Below are positions 17,629-26,124 of a DNA stretch of 64,000 bases, piece after piece (the first letter of the stretch is position 1; the number at the start of each line of letters is the position of its first letter). Source of the DNA: Christiangramia fulva (GTDB lineage Bacteria > Bacteroidota > Bacteroidia > Flavobacteriales > Flavobacteriaceae); contig NZ_CP028136.1 of assembly GCF_003024155.1 (NCBI RefSeq), forward strand, positions 1 through 64,000. Direction: 5' to 3'. The notes under the pieces were generated by a model. The model worked only from the letters and a program-made list of their open reading frames with translations, did no database searches and was not told the DNA's origin. A program made the translations under genes and the position numbers.

Positions 17629-18405
17629 ATGCTTTTCGAAATTAAAAGTTACCTGAATTTCCTCCTGAACAGCCAAAACCAACACGGCCTCCACTCTCCC
17701 TTTGTCTACAAATTGGTAACGGAATGCTTCTATGATAAAAAGGATCACTCTGAATACGAGTTGATCAGAAACTATCGAAACGATCTTTTGAGAAATAGGA
17801 ACAAGATCCAAATAACCGACTATGGTGCCGGCAGCCGCGTTTTTAAATCGAATCTCAGGCCGGTATTCTCTATCGCCAAAAGCTCAGGCATCACTCTACA
17901 CAGGGCGAAATTGCTTTTCCGGCTAACAAAATTTTTAAATATCCGCAATGCCCTGGAGTTGGGCACTTCATTGGGTATTGCTTCAACTGCTATAGCTGCA
18001 AATCGAAACACAAAACTTACCACTATTGAAGGCTGCCCCGAAATTGCGAAACTGGCAAACCGACAATTTGAAAAATACGGCTTAAAAAATATCCGGCTGA
18101 TTAATTCCGAATTTGAGCAGGCGATAAAGGAAATACAGGAAAATTCTTCGAAATATGACCTGGTATTTTTCGATGGCAATCACCAGAAGCAGGCTACTCT
18201 AAAATATTTTGAACACTTGCTCCCTTCCGCTCATAACGATTCCGTATTTATTTTTGACGATATTCACTGGTCTCCGGGAATGGAAGAAGCCTGGGAAAAG
18301 ATAAAGAAACATGAGTTGGTAAGAGTAACGATCGACACCAATCAATGGGGCCTGGTTTTTTTCCGAAAGGAACAGGTTAAACAGGATTTTGTAATTCGTG
18401 TTTAA
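17629..18405 (+). CDS. SAM-dependent methyltransferase, O-methyltransferase-like
   Basis: 258 residues from ATG 17629, joined directly to the last copy of the tandem repeat. The Rossmann core shows motif I ALELGTSLGIAS (near residue 105), motif II TTIEG (acidic residue for SAM ribose) and FDGNH followed by FDDIHW near residues 180-210. This pattern is common to a group of flavobacterial methyltransferases with an N-terminal helical part (HGLHSPFVYKL). Substrate unknown. Its last four bases overlap the end of the opposite-strand GT gene. Confidence 0.8.
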   Translation: MLFEIKSYLNFLLNSQNQHGLHSPFVYKLVTECFYDKKDHSEYELIRNYRNDLLRNRNKIQITDYGAGSRVFKSNLRPVFSIAKSSGITLHRAKLLFRLTKFLNIRNALELGTSLGIASTAIAANRNTKLTTIEGCPEIAKLANRQFEKYGLKNIRLINSEFEQAIKEIQENSSKYDLVFFDGNHQKQATLKYFEHLLPSAHNDSVFIFDDIHWSPGMEEAWEKIKKHELVRVTIDTNQWGLVFFRKEQVKQDFVIRV

Positions 18406-19124
18406 AAGTTTCTGAAGAGATTATATTTTAAAATACACCAAAGTGCCTCTACTCCATCCTTCCATTTTATCTTCTTTCCTTCAACATAAGTTCTTCCATA
18501 ATAAGAGATTCCCACTTCATAAATTCTGATTCCAGGAATTCTGCTGATCTTGGCGGTCACCTCCGGCTCGAAACCGAATTTCTTTTCTTTTAGATCCAGG
18601 CTCTTCAGGATCTCTGTCCGGAACATCTTATAACAGGTTTCCATATCGGTAAGGTTCAGATTGGTGAAAGCATTGCTAAGTGTGGTAAGGAATTTATTGC
18701 CGATGGAATGCCAGAAGAATAATATCCTGTGTGCATAACCTCCCATGAATCTGGAACCATAAACAACATCAGCTCTTCCTTTTAAAATAGGCTTTAATAA
18801 ATTGATATATTCATGCGGATCATATTCCAGATCGGCATCCTGTATAACAGCAAAATCACCCGTGCATTCTGAGATCGCTCTGTGAAGTGCAGCCCCTTTA
18901 CCCTTATTGCTTTCCTGTTCAAGCAGTTTCGTATTGATCCCCTTATTGCTCTGGATAAATTGATTGATGATTTCTTTGGTGGAGTCGGTGGAACAGTCAT
19001 CCACGATGATGATCTCCATATCCAGGTTTAATCCCAGATCAAGATCTTTTAACACCTCAGGCAGCTCCCCGATGGTTTCGGCTTCATTGTAAGCCGGAAT
19101 GAGGATGGATAGTTTTTTATTCAA
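18402..19124 (-). CDS. Family 2 glycosyltransferase, DPM/DPG-synthase-like
   Basis: 240 residues. The start is TTG 19124-19122. GT-A fold: ILIPAYNEAETI at the N-terminus, IIVDDCSTD (UDP/GDP-sugar site), then DADLEYDP, the DxD-type motif, and GSRFMGG, all typical of dolichyl/polyprenyl-phosphate mannose or glucose synthases without membrane tail. Such enzymes load a sugar on a lipid carrier for cell-envelope glycans. An 8-codon ORF (ATG 19140, stop overlapping the TTG region) precedes it. It converges with the methyltransferase gene. Confidence 0.88.
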   Translation of the reverse strand: MNKKLSILIPAYNEAETIGELPEVLKDLDLGLNLDMEIIIVDDCSTDSTKEIINQFIQSNKGINTKLLEQESNKGKGAALHRAISECTGDFAVIQDADLEYDPHEYINLLKPILKGRADVVYGSRFMGGYAHRILFFWHSIGNKFLTTLSNAFTNLNLTDMETCYKMFRTEILKSLDLKEKKFGFEPEVTAKISRIPGIRIYEVGISYYGRTYVEGKKIKWKDGVEALWCILKYNLFRNF

Positions 19125-19224
19125 AGGCAGACTTTTGCATGTAAATCTAACAATTAGAACTAAAAATTAAATCTTTGTAACAAAAAAACTAACTTCACGT
19201 CAAACATTATGAAAAGTTGTTTTC

Positions 19225-19932
19225 ATGAGTAAAGTAATCGAAATTAAGAATATTACACGGGATTTTCCACTGGGGCAGGAAGTTGTAAAGGTTTTAAAAG
19301 GAATAGATCTTGAAATTGAACGCGGAGAATACGTGGCTTTTATGGGGCCTTCTGGTTCAGGGAAATCCACTTTAATGAACCTTTTGGGCTGCCTCGACAC
19401 ACCAACTTCGGGAACTTATATTCTTAACGGAAAGGATGTAAGCCAGATGAGCGATGATGAACTTGCTGAAATTCGCAACAAGGAAATAGGATTCGTATTC
19501 CAAACCTTTAACCTTCTTCCACGAACCACGGCTCTCGATAATGTTGCTTTGCCCATGATCTATGCCGGAGCTTCAAAAGCTGACAGGACAGAAAGAGCTA
19601 AAGAAGTACTTCGAAGCGTGGGCCTGGGCGATCGAATGGACCATAAACCCAATCAGCTCTCCGGAGGTCAGCGTCAACGGGTCGCAGTAGGCCGTGCTCT
19701 CGTAAACCATCCTTCCATAATCCTTGCCGATGAGCCTACCGGAAACCTGGATTCCAAAACTTCCGTGGAAATAATGAATCTTTTTGATGAAATTCACTCC
19801 GCAGGCAACACAGTAATCCTCGTAACCCATGAAGAAGACATCGCCAAACATGCGCACCGTATTATTCGTTTAAAAGATGGGATGGTAGAAGAAGACGAAA
19901 GGAAGTCTGTAAACAGTTTACAGCAGAAGTAA
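19225..19932 (+). CDS. ABC transporter ATPase, MacB/LolD group
   Basis: 235 residues from ATG 19225. Walker [10 protein letters not shown] (residues ~41-49), Q-loop [11 protein letters not shown], signature LSGGQRQR, Walker [13 protein letters not shown] and H-switch VTHEEDIA. The extended Q-loop and the DEPTGNLDS box place it in the MacB/LolD/FtsE group, which works with FtsX-like permeases in lipoprotein release or export. No permease gene is next to it, so its partner lies elsewhere. Confidence 0.9.
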   Translation: MSKVIEIKNITRDFPLGQEVVKVLKGIDLEIERGEYVAFMGPSGSGKSTLMNLLGCLDTPTSGTYILNGKDVSQMSDDELAEIRNKEIGFVFQTFNLLPRTTALDNVALPMIYAGASKADRTERAKEVLRSVGLGDRMDHKPNQLSGGQRQRVAVGRALVNHPSIILADEPTGNLDSKTSVEIMNLFDEIHSAGNTVILVTHEEDIAKHAHRIIRLKDGMVEEDERKSVNSLQQK

Positions 19933-20006
19933 ACAATTATTCTGCCACCCTGAGCTTGTACCCTGAGCGCCTAGCCTGAGAACCTGGCCTGAGCTTGTCG
20001 AAGGGT

Positions 20007-20073
20007 CAGTATTCAGTATTCAGTATTCAATATTCAGTATTCAATATTCAATATTCAATATTCAATATTCAAA
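20007..20073 (+). repeat. 7-bp tandem repeat (ATTCAGT/ATTCAAT)
   Basis: About nine head-to-tail 7-bp units, first ATTCAGT then mostly ATTCAAT. A GAGCTTGTCGAAGGGT-type motif common in flavobacterial intergenic repeats precedes it at 19990-20006. Confidence 0.9.
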
Positions 20074-20198
20074 GATTTAAAATTATTTTCTGTTGAGGAG
20101 TTTTTTGAACTTTTGGCCTCTTTTCCTTTTTTACTCTTTTACTTATTATTTTATACTTTCAACTTCCTTTCCTATATTGCAACTATAAACTACTAATA

Positions 20199-20378
20199 AT
20201 GATAGATTTAGACCAGGAAGCCTGGATGTATCTCGCGCTAATAGCAATTTTTCTTGTGTATTTTTTCTGGAGCTCCCGCAGAGCTAAAAAATTAAGGAAG
20301 AATAGAAAAAATCGTAATTTCCGCCGCCGCTATCTCGAGCGCAAACAAAAAGAAAATTCTAAGACCATCAATTCTTAA
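20199..20378 (+). CDS. Small one-TM basic protein
   Basis: 59 residues from ATG 20199 to TAA 20378. Acidic N-terminus (MIDLDQEAW), one membrane helix at about residues 9-24 (MYLALIAIFLVYFFW), then a strongly basic tail rich in Arg, Lys and Asn. Codon use looks normal and the gene sits clear of the repeats on each side. Small proteins of this layout are conserved in flavobacteria; function unknown. Confidence 0.6.
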   Translation: MIDLDQEAWMYLALIAIFLVYFFWSSRRAKKLRKNRKNRNFRRRYLERKQKENSKTINS

Positions 20379-20734
20379 GCAGAACCTTTAATTTTAAACT
20401 GATTATTGATGGCTATAAGACTATTTTCGAGATTTTGGGACAGGAACCAATAACTAGAAGCCTCTTTTTTCTCTTTAGCTTCTTAACTCATAAAAAATGA
20501 GATTGCTTCTGCACCTCAGGCGCATCGCAATGACCTTGTTTAATTATGATTTACGAATTTAGAAGTACGATTTTTTAGATTTTGCTTTTGAGAGTCTGAA
20601 ACAGGGAAGAGCTTAGAGCTTAGATTTTCGAGCAAAAAACCATTCCCAAATTTCCAAATTTCCAAATTCTCAAATTGATACATTGATACATTGGTACATT
20701 GGTACATTGGTCCATTTTCACATTGCCCCCGCCG
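20379..20734. other. Intergenic region with palindrome and word repeats
   Basis: No gene seen in these 356 bases. They hold one copy of the dispersed palindrome (20499-20534) and, at about 20641-20726, repeats of AAATTTCC and then of GATACATTG/GGTACATTG before the recQ stop. Confidence 0.7.
20499..20534 (-). repeat. Dispersed GTCATTGCGA palindrome
   Basis: GAGATTGCTTC...GCATCGCAATGAC. Same family as copies in the 16.6-17.6 kb array and at 30795-30836 and 48377-48412: conserved GTCATTGCGA and GAAGCAATCTC ends around a GC-rich inverted centre. Confidence 0.75.
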
Positions 20735-22930
20735 CTAATTCGCTACCTCACTGATAAACTTAATGCGATAAAGCCTTAATTCCTCCACATCATAATCCCC
20801 ATCAAATTCTTCCATGGCTTCATCGATCTTATCGGTTTCAGCTTCGAGGAAATAATCATGGATTTCTTCCTGTTGATCTTCATCGAGGATCTCGTCCAGG
20901 TAATAATCAATGTTCAATTTGGTCCCGCTATAAACGATAGCCTCCATTTCTTTGATGAAGTCGGGCATCTCCATCCCTTTTGCCGAAGCGATATCGGGTA
21001 ATGGAAGTTTACGGTCCACACTTTGAATGATATAAAGTTTTAAAGAACTGTTGGCGCCCGTAGATTTTACCACAAGATCATCTGGTCTTGTAATATCATT
21101 ATCTTCCACATATCGGGAGATGAGCTCGACAAATTCCTTTCCGTATTTTTTTGCCTTTCCTTCGCCTACCCCATGAATATTGCTCAGTTCATCAATACTT
21201 ACCGGATATTTCAAAGCCATATCTTCAAGCGATGGATCCTGAAAGATCACAAAAGGAGGCAGATCTTTCTTGTCAGCGACTTTCTTCCTTAATTCCTTGA
21301 GCATCTTAACCAGGGTAACATCTACCGAGGCCGCAGATTTAGAAGATGCAGAAACTTCCTGGGTTTCCTCGTTGTAAATATGATCTTCGGTCATAAGGAA
21401 AGAGGTAGGATTTTTAATATAATCCTCACCTTTTTGGGTAATTTTCACCACCCCGTAGGTTTCAATATCTTTTTTCAAATATCCAGCAACCAGTGCCTGT
21501 CTTATCAGGGCCATCCAGTAATTTGAATCATGATCGCTGCCTTTGCCGAACAACGGATGTTCATCGGTTTTATGCGAAAGGATCAGGGCGTTAGACTTTC
21601 CGATTAATGTTTTTACAACTTCTTTTGATTTATAGAGCTCTTTTGTTTCTTTAACCGTTCTTAGCAGCAGCTCAAGATCATCTTTGGCTTCATGTTTCTT
21701 TTTCGGATTTCTAACATTATCATCCATACTGGCGCCCTCGCCGGTCTTTTCATTGAATTCCTCTCCAAAATAATGAAGAATGAATTTTCTCCTGGAAACA
21801 GAGGTTTCTGCGTAGGCTACCACTTCCTGTAAAAGTGCCTGGCCTATTTCCTGTTCGGCAACAGGTTTTCCGCTCATGAATTTCTCCAGTTTTTCAATGT
21901 CTTTATAAGAATAGAAAGCCAAACAATGTCCTTCACCGCCGTCTCGACCGGCACGACCGGTTTCCTGATAGTAGCTTTCTATACTTTTTGGAATATCGTG
22001 GTGGATCACAAAACGCACATCGGGTTTATCGATTCCCATTCCGAAGGCGATGGTAGCAACCACCACATCAATATCTTCCATAAGGAACATATCCTGATGT
22101 TTGGAGCGCGTTTTAGCATCGAGTCCTGCATGGTAAGGCACTGCTTTGATTCCGTTTACCTGTAGCGTTTGCGCAAGTTCTTCTACTTTTTTGCGGCTAA
22201 GGCAGTAGATTATTCCCGACTTCCCCTCATTCTGCTTTACAAATCGAATGATATCAGCGTCGACATTTTTTGTTTTCGGCCTTACTTCATAATAAAGATT
22301 GGGTCGGTTAAAACTCGCTTTAAAGGTTTTCGCGTCGGGAATACCCAGGTTCTTCAGGATATCTTCCTGAACCTTAGGCGTAGCGGTAGCGGTAAGCGCG
22401 ATAATTGGGATATTATCACCTATTCTCTTCAGGATACTTCTTAAATTCCTGTACTCCGGCCTGAAATCATGGCCCCATTCACTAATACAATGGGCCTCAT
22501 CAACAGCCATAAAAGAAATGGTTTGTCCGCGAAGGAAATCCACATAATCTTCTTTGGTGAGCGATTCAGGAGCGACATATAGCAATTTAGTGATACCGTT
22601 TTCGATATCATCTTTTACTCTTTTAACTTCAGTCTTGTTAAGGGAGGAATTCAAAACGTGGGCAATGCCATTTTCCGAAGAAATACCTCGTATGGCATCA
22701 ACCTGGTTTTTCATCAGCGCGATAAGAGGCGAAACCACGATAGCCGTTCCCTCCTGGATCAGGGCGGGAAGTTGATAGCACAGGGATTTTCCTCCGCCCG
22801 TCGGCATTACTACAAACGTATCATTGCCTTTAACGATGTTCGAGATCACTTCTTCCTGAAGCCCCTTAAACTGACTAAATCCAAAGTACTTCTTAAGCTC
22901 TTTGTGTAGATCAATTTCGGTCAAACCCAT
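20735..22930 (-). CDS. recQ: ATP-dependent DNA helicase RecQ, zinc-site variant
   Basis: 731 residues from ATG 22930. Superfamily 2 helicase that unwinds DNA 3'-5' in recombination and fork repair. Motifs: Walker A PTGGGKS (residues 43-49), DEAH with the RecQ aromatic loop (DEAHCISEWGHDFRPEY), QxTGRAGRDG, then RecQ-C and a winged helix, and an HRDC domain near residues 540-620 (DLPPFVIFQDPSL, IHGVGEGKAKKYG). The usual four zinc-binding cysteines after the helicase core are absent: the stretch reads SVSRRKFILHYFGEEF and continues with no Cys. The ~100-residue C-terminal tail is longer than in E. coli RecQ and acidic. Divergent from kdsD. Confidence 0.93.
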   Translation of the reverse strand: MGLTEIDLHKELKKYFGFSQFKGLQEEVISNIVKGNDTFVVMPTGGGKSLCYQLPALIQEGTAIVVSPLIALMKNQVDAIRGISSENGIAHVLNSSLNKTEVKRVKDDIENGITKLLYVAPESLTKEDYVDFLRGQTISFMAVDEAHCISEWGHDFRPEYRNLRSILKRIGDNIPIIALTATATPKVQEDILKNLGIPDAKTFKASFNRPNLYYEVRPKTKNVDADIIRFVKQNEGKSGIIYCLSRKKVEELAQTLQVNGIKAVPYHAGLDAKTRSKHQDMFLMEDIDVVVATIAFGMGIDKPDVRFVIHHDIPKSIESYYQETGRAGRDGGEGHCLAFYSYKDIEKLEKFMSGKPVAEQEIGQALLQEVVAYAETSVSRRKFILHYFGEEFNEKTGEGASMDDNVRNPKKKHEAKDDLELLLRTVKETKELYKSKEVVKTLIGKSNALILSHKTDEHPLFGKGSDHDSNYWMALIRQALVAGYLKKDIETYGVVKITQKGEDYIKNPTSFLMTEDHIYNEETQEVSASSKSAASVDVTLVKMLKELRKKVADKKDLPPFVIFQDPSLEDMALKYPVSIDELSNIHGVGEGKAKKYGKEFVELISRYVEDNDITRPDDLVVKSTGANSSLKLYIIQSVDRKLPLPDIASAKGMEMPDFIKEMEAIVYSGTKLNIDYYLDEILDEDQQEEIHDYFLEAETDKIDEAMEEFDGDYDVEELRLYRIKFISEVAN

Positions 22931-22934
22931 TCAA

Positions 22935-22960
22935 TTGTGTTACAATTTTACATACATTTG
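22935..22960 (+). promoter_or_regulatory. Promoter for kdsD-tatC
   Basis: TACATTTG at 22953-22960 fits the -7 consensus TAnnTTTG, with TTG at 22935-22937 upstream (15-base gap, shorter than usual). It lies in the 85-base divergent space between recQ and kdsD. Confidence 0.5.
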
Positions 22961-23015
22961 CATTTACTAAATATACATATTTCTTTAGTACCTGCAATTC
23001 ATAATTACATCAAAT

Positions 23016-23984
23016 TTGAAACTTAGCGCTCAGATCATTTCCACTGCAAAAGAAACAATTTCAAACGAGGCAGAGGCCATTTCTAACCTCCAAAATTTCA
23101 TAGATGACGAATTTGCAGATGCGGTTCAAAAAATATACCAATCTCAGGGCCGGGTCGTAATAACCGGAATTGGCAAAAGCGCAATCGTAGCCAATAAGAT
23201 CGTGGCCACCCTTAATTCCACAGGCACGCCCTCTATTTTCATGCATGCTGCAGATGCTATACACGGCGATCTTGGCATCGTTCAGGAAAATGATGTAGTG
23301 ATCTGTATTTCGAAAAGCGGAAATAGCCCCGAGATAAAAGTACTGGTTCCTCTTATCAAGAATTTTAAGAATACCCTCATCGCCCTTACCGCCGACGAAG
23401 ATTCTTATCTTGGGAAACAGGCCGATTTTGTACTGAACTGCTATATTGAAAAAGAGGCCTGCCCCAACAATCTCGCTCCTACCACCAGCACTACCGCGCA
23501 AATGGTAATGGGAGATGCGCTCGCCATATGTTTGCTCAACCTGAAGGGTTTTACCAGTAAAGATTTTGCAAAATACCACCCCGGTGGCACCCTCGGAAAA
23601 AAATTATACCTGCGGGTGAGCGATATAATTTCCCAGAACGAGGTACCGCAAATTTCACCCGATACCAATGTCGCGAACGCTATTATTGAAATTTCTGAAA
23701 AGATGCTTGGCGTAACTGCGGTTTTGGAAAATGATAAGATTGTGGGTATTATTACCGATGGTGATATCAGGAGGATGTTGAAGAATCATGAAGAGATAAA
23801 AGGTCTGACTGCAAAAGACATTATGAGCAAGGACCCAAAAACTATTTTAGAAGAAAAACTGGCAGTCGAGGCTTTGGAAATTCTGGAAGACAATAAGATC
23901 ACCCAGATTCTGGCCGTAGATGGATCCGGAAATTATAAAGGCGTTGTACACATACATAATTTAATCAGAGAAGGAATATTATAA
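23016..23984 (+). CDS. kdsD: Arabinose-5-phosphate isomerase (KpsF/GutQ family)
   Basis: 322 residues with a TTG start at 23016; no in-frame ATG fits. It interconverts ribulose-5-P and arabinose-5-P, the first step of Kdo synthesis for LPS. Residues ~30-190 are a SIS domain (ITGIGKSAIVANK, CISKSGNSPE, APTTSTTAQMVMGDALA), followed by two CBS domains (residues ~205-322; MLGVTAVLENDKIVGIITDGDIRRM and the last ~55 residues). Length and order match E. coli KdsD. Its stop overlaps the tatC start (TAATG), so the two genes are translationally coupled. Confidence 0.92.
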   Translation: MKLSAQIISTAKETISNEAEAISNLQNFIDDEFADAVQKIYQSQGRVVITGIGKSAIVANKIVATLNSTGTPSIFMHAADAIHGDLGIVQENDVVICISKSGNSPEIKVLVPLIKNFKNTLIALTADEDSYLGKQADFVLNCYIEKEACPNNLAPTTSTTAQMVMGDALAICLLNLKGFTSKDFAKYHPGGTLGKKLYLRVSDIISQNEVPQISPDTNVANAIIEISEKMLGVTAVLENDKIVGIITDGDIRRMLKNHEEIKGLTAKDIMSKDPKTILEEKLAVEALEILEDNKITQILAVDGSGNYKGVVHIHNLIREGIL

Positions 23985-24820
23985 TGAAGAAATTAGGCTC
24001 CCCACAGGAAGAGACCGGAGGAGAAATGTCTTTTCTTGATCATTTGGAAGAATTAAGATGGCATTTAATACGGGCAACATTAGCAGTGCTGATCGCAGCC
24101 ACGGCAGCCTTTCTCCTGAAGAGTTTTATTTTTGACACGCTGCTTTTCGGACCCGCTCATGCCGATTTCTTCTCCTATGAAGTACTATGTCATATTTCAA
24201 GATTTTTCGGACTTGAAGGGGGGTTCTGCGATCAGGAAATGCCTTTTAGAATTCAGAGCCGGACGATGGGCGGCCAGTTTTCAGCTCATATCTGGACATC
24301 CATTACCGCCGGCTTTATAATCGCCTTCCCGTTCGTGATCTATGAATTTTGGAAATTTGTGGCTCCGGCCATGCATACTCATGAGAAAAAGTATGCCAGG
24401 GGATTTATTTTTATCACTTCCCTGCTCTTTTTTATCGGTGTGCTTTTTGGATACTATATCGTTACACCCCTATCTATCAATTTCCTCGGAAAATATCAGG
24501 TTAGTCAGACTGTTTTCAATGATTTTGACCTGAGCAGCTATATTAGCCTGGTAAGAGCTTCGGTGCTGGCCAGCGGCCTCATTTTTGAACTTCCTATTGT
24601 GATCTATTTCCTCTCAAAAGTAGGAATAATCTCTTCCGGTTTCCTTAAAAAATATCGCAAATACGCCCTGGTACTGGTACTTATAGTTTCGGCAATCATT
24701 ACCCCGCCCGATATTGTAAGCCAGATCATCGTGGCCATTCCCGTTTTGGTACTTTATGAGGTAAGTATTTTTATTGCCAGGATAATCGAAAAACAACAAA
24801 GAGAAGAATTAAAAAATTAA
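23984..24820 (+). CDS. tatC: Sec-independent translocase subunit TatC
   Basis: 278 residues from ATG 23984 (overlaps the kdsD stop). Core receptor of the Tat pathway in the inner membrane, which exports folded proteins with twin-arginine signals. It begins with FLDHLEELRWHLIRA, the conserved TatC N-terminal motif, and has six hydrophobic segments. A longer periplasmic loop (residues ~45-95) and FEFWKFVAPAMHTHEKKYA-type signature (residues ~120-138) are typical of Bacteroidota. tatA/B are not in this window. Confidence 0.95.
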   Translation: MKKLGSPQEETGGEMSFLDHLEELRWHLIRATLAVLIAATAAFLLKSFIFDTLLFGPAHADFFSYEVLCHISRFFGLEGGFCDQEMPFRIQSRTMGGQFSAHIWTSITAGFIIAFPFVIYEFWKFVAPAMHTHEKKYARGFIFITSLLFFIGVLFGYYIVTPLSINFLGKYQVSQTVFNDFDLSSYISLVRASVLASGLIFELPIVIYFLSKVGIISSGFLKKYRKYALVLVLIVSAIITPPDIVSQIIVAIPVLVLYEVSIFIARIIEKQQREELKN

Positions 24821-24823
24821 GCT

Positions 24824-25171
24824 ATGATTGATAAGGTTGACGAATTCAATTCGTACCGGGCCAAAATGAATGATAAGATTTTGGCTGAAAACAATAAAGT
24901 TCTCAAAAGGATTTTTAATTTAGATACCAATGCCTTCGCCGAAGGTGCCCTGGACAAAAAAACCAAGGAATTATTAGGTCTTGTGGCTTCAGTGGTGCTT
25001 CGCTGTGACGATTGCGTGAAATATCACCTGGAATCCAGCCATAAACAGGGAATAACCCGTGAGGAAGTGATGGAAACATTAAGTATTGGTACCCTCATTG
25101 GTGGAACCATTGTAATTCCACATCTTAGGCGAGCATTCGAATACTGGGAAGCTTTGGAAGACGTAAAATAA
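24824..25171 (+). CDS. Carboxymuconolactone decarboxylase/AhpD-fold protein
   Basis: 115 residues from ATG 24824, three bases after tatC. All-helical AhpD-like fold with a CxxC pair followed by His (RCDDCVKYH, residues ~64-72), the active-site motif of alkylhydroperoxidase-type members. A Glu-rich helix (EVMETLSIGTLIGG) follows, as in the family. Such proteins reduce peroxides or act in thiol redox chemistry; the exact reaction here is unknown. Likely in the kdsD-tatC operon. Confidence 0.88.
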   Translation: MIDKVDEFNSYRAKMNDKILAENNKVLKRIFNLDTNAFAEGALDKKTKELLGLVASVVLRCDDCVKYHLESSHKQGITREEVMETLSIGTLIGGTIVIPHLRRAFEYWEALEDVK

Positions 25172-25362
25172 TTAAGGAAGGTTTAATGTAGATAATTTCC
25201 TGATAATTATATATTTAACCTGACCTGTAGAACTCCTTAAAGCGCTTTCCCCAGTGCCTGGATGCCCCTAGGCAGGGAGTCGAAGGGTTGGCGATGCAAA
25301 AAAAAGGAAGAAGGAGCAAAAAATAAAAATAAAGCATAGAGATACCCCGTAAAAATTGAACG

Positions 25363-26103
25363 ATGAAACTACGTGCAGAAAAACTGGTAAAAACTTATAA
25401 AGGAAGGGACGTGGTTAAAGGCATCTCCCTGGAAGTAAACCAGGGAGAGATAGTTGGATTACTGGGGCCTAACGGTGCCGGAAAAACTACCTCTTTTTAT
25501 ATGATCGTGGGCCTCATAAAACCCAATAGCGGAACAATTATTCTGGATAAGGTTGATATCACCAAATACCCCATGTATAAAAGGGCTCAACACGGAATTG
25601 GATATCTCGCCCAGGAAGCTTCGGTTTTTAGAAAATTAAGCATAGAAGACAATATCATGAGCGTTCTGGAACTTACTAAACTCTCTAAAAAGGAGCGCGA
25701 AATGAAAATGGAGTCGCTTATTGAGGAATTCGGTTTAAGCCATATTCGGAAGAACCGCGGGGATCTTCTTAGTGGTGGCGAAAGAAGGCGTACCGAGATC
25801 GCCCGCGCCCTGGCTACCGACCCTAAATTTATTCTTCTTGACGAACCCTTTGCCGGCGTTGACCCGGTCGCGGTGGAAGATATCCAGCGCATCGTGGCCC
25901 AGCTTAAAACTAAAAATATAGGTATTCTCATCACCGATCATAACGTACAGGAAACTCTTGCGATTACCGACCGGACTTACCTGATGTTCGAGGGAAGTAT
26001 CTTAAAACATGGAATTCCGGAAGAACTTGCCGAAGATGAAATGGTGAGGAAAGTTTATCTGGGTCAGAATTTCGAACTTCGGAAGAAGAAGCTTTTTACT
26101 TAG
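25363..26103 (+). CDS. lptB: LPS export ABC ATPase LptB
   Basis: 246 residues from ATG 25363. Cytoplasmic ATPase of LptB2FGC, which pulls LPS from the inner membrane. Walker [10 protein letters not shown] (residues ~34-42), signature LSGGERRR, Walker [14 protein letters not shown] and H-switch ITDHNVQE; the LSGGERRR and FAGVDP forms and the [13 protein letters not shown]-loop are diagnostic of LptB. Length fits. lptF/G are not adjacent. It is followed 21 bases later by an asparagine-synthase-like gene. Confidence 0.95.
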   Translation: MKLRAEKLVKTYKGRDVVKGISLEVNQGEIVGLLGPNGAGKTTSFYMIVGLIKPNSGTIILDKVDITKYPMYKRAQHGIGYLAQEASVFRKLSIEDNIMSVLELTKLSKKEREMKMESLIEEFGLSHIRKNRGDLLSGGERRRTEIARALATDPKFILLDEPFAGVDPVAVEDIQRIVAQLKTKNIGILITDHNVQETLAITDRTYLMFEGSILKHGIPEELAEDEMVRKVYLGQNFELRKKKLFT

Positions 26104-26124
26104 TCCTGGATTAATTTTTAGATC

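Noticed and set aside
19117..19140. 8-codon ORF overlapping the TTG start of the GT2 gene
   Set aside because: Could be a coupling leader, but there is no further evidence.
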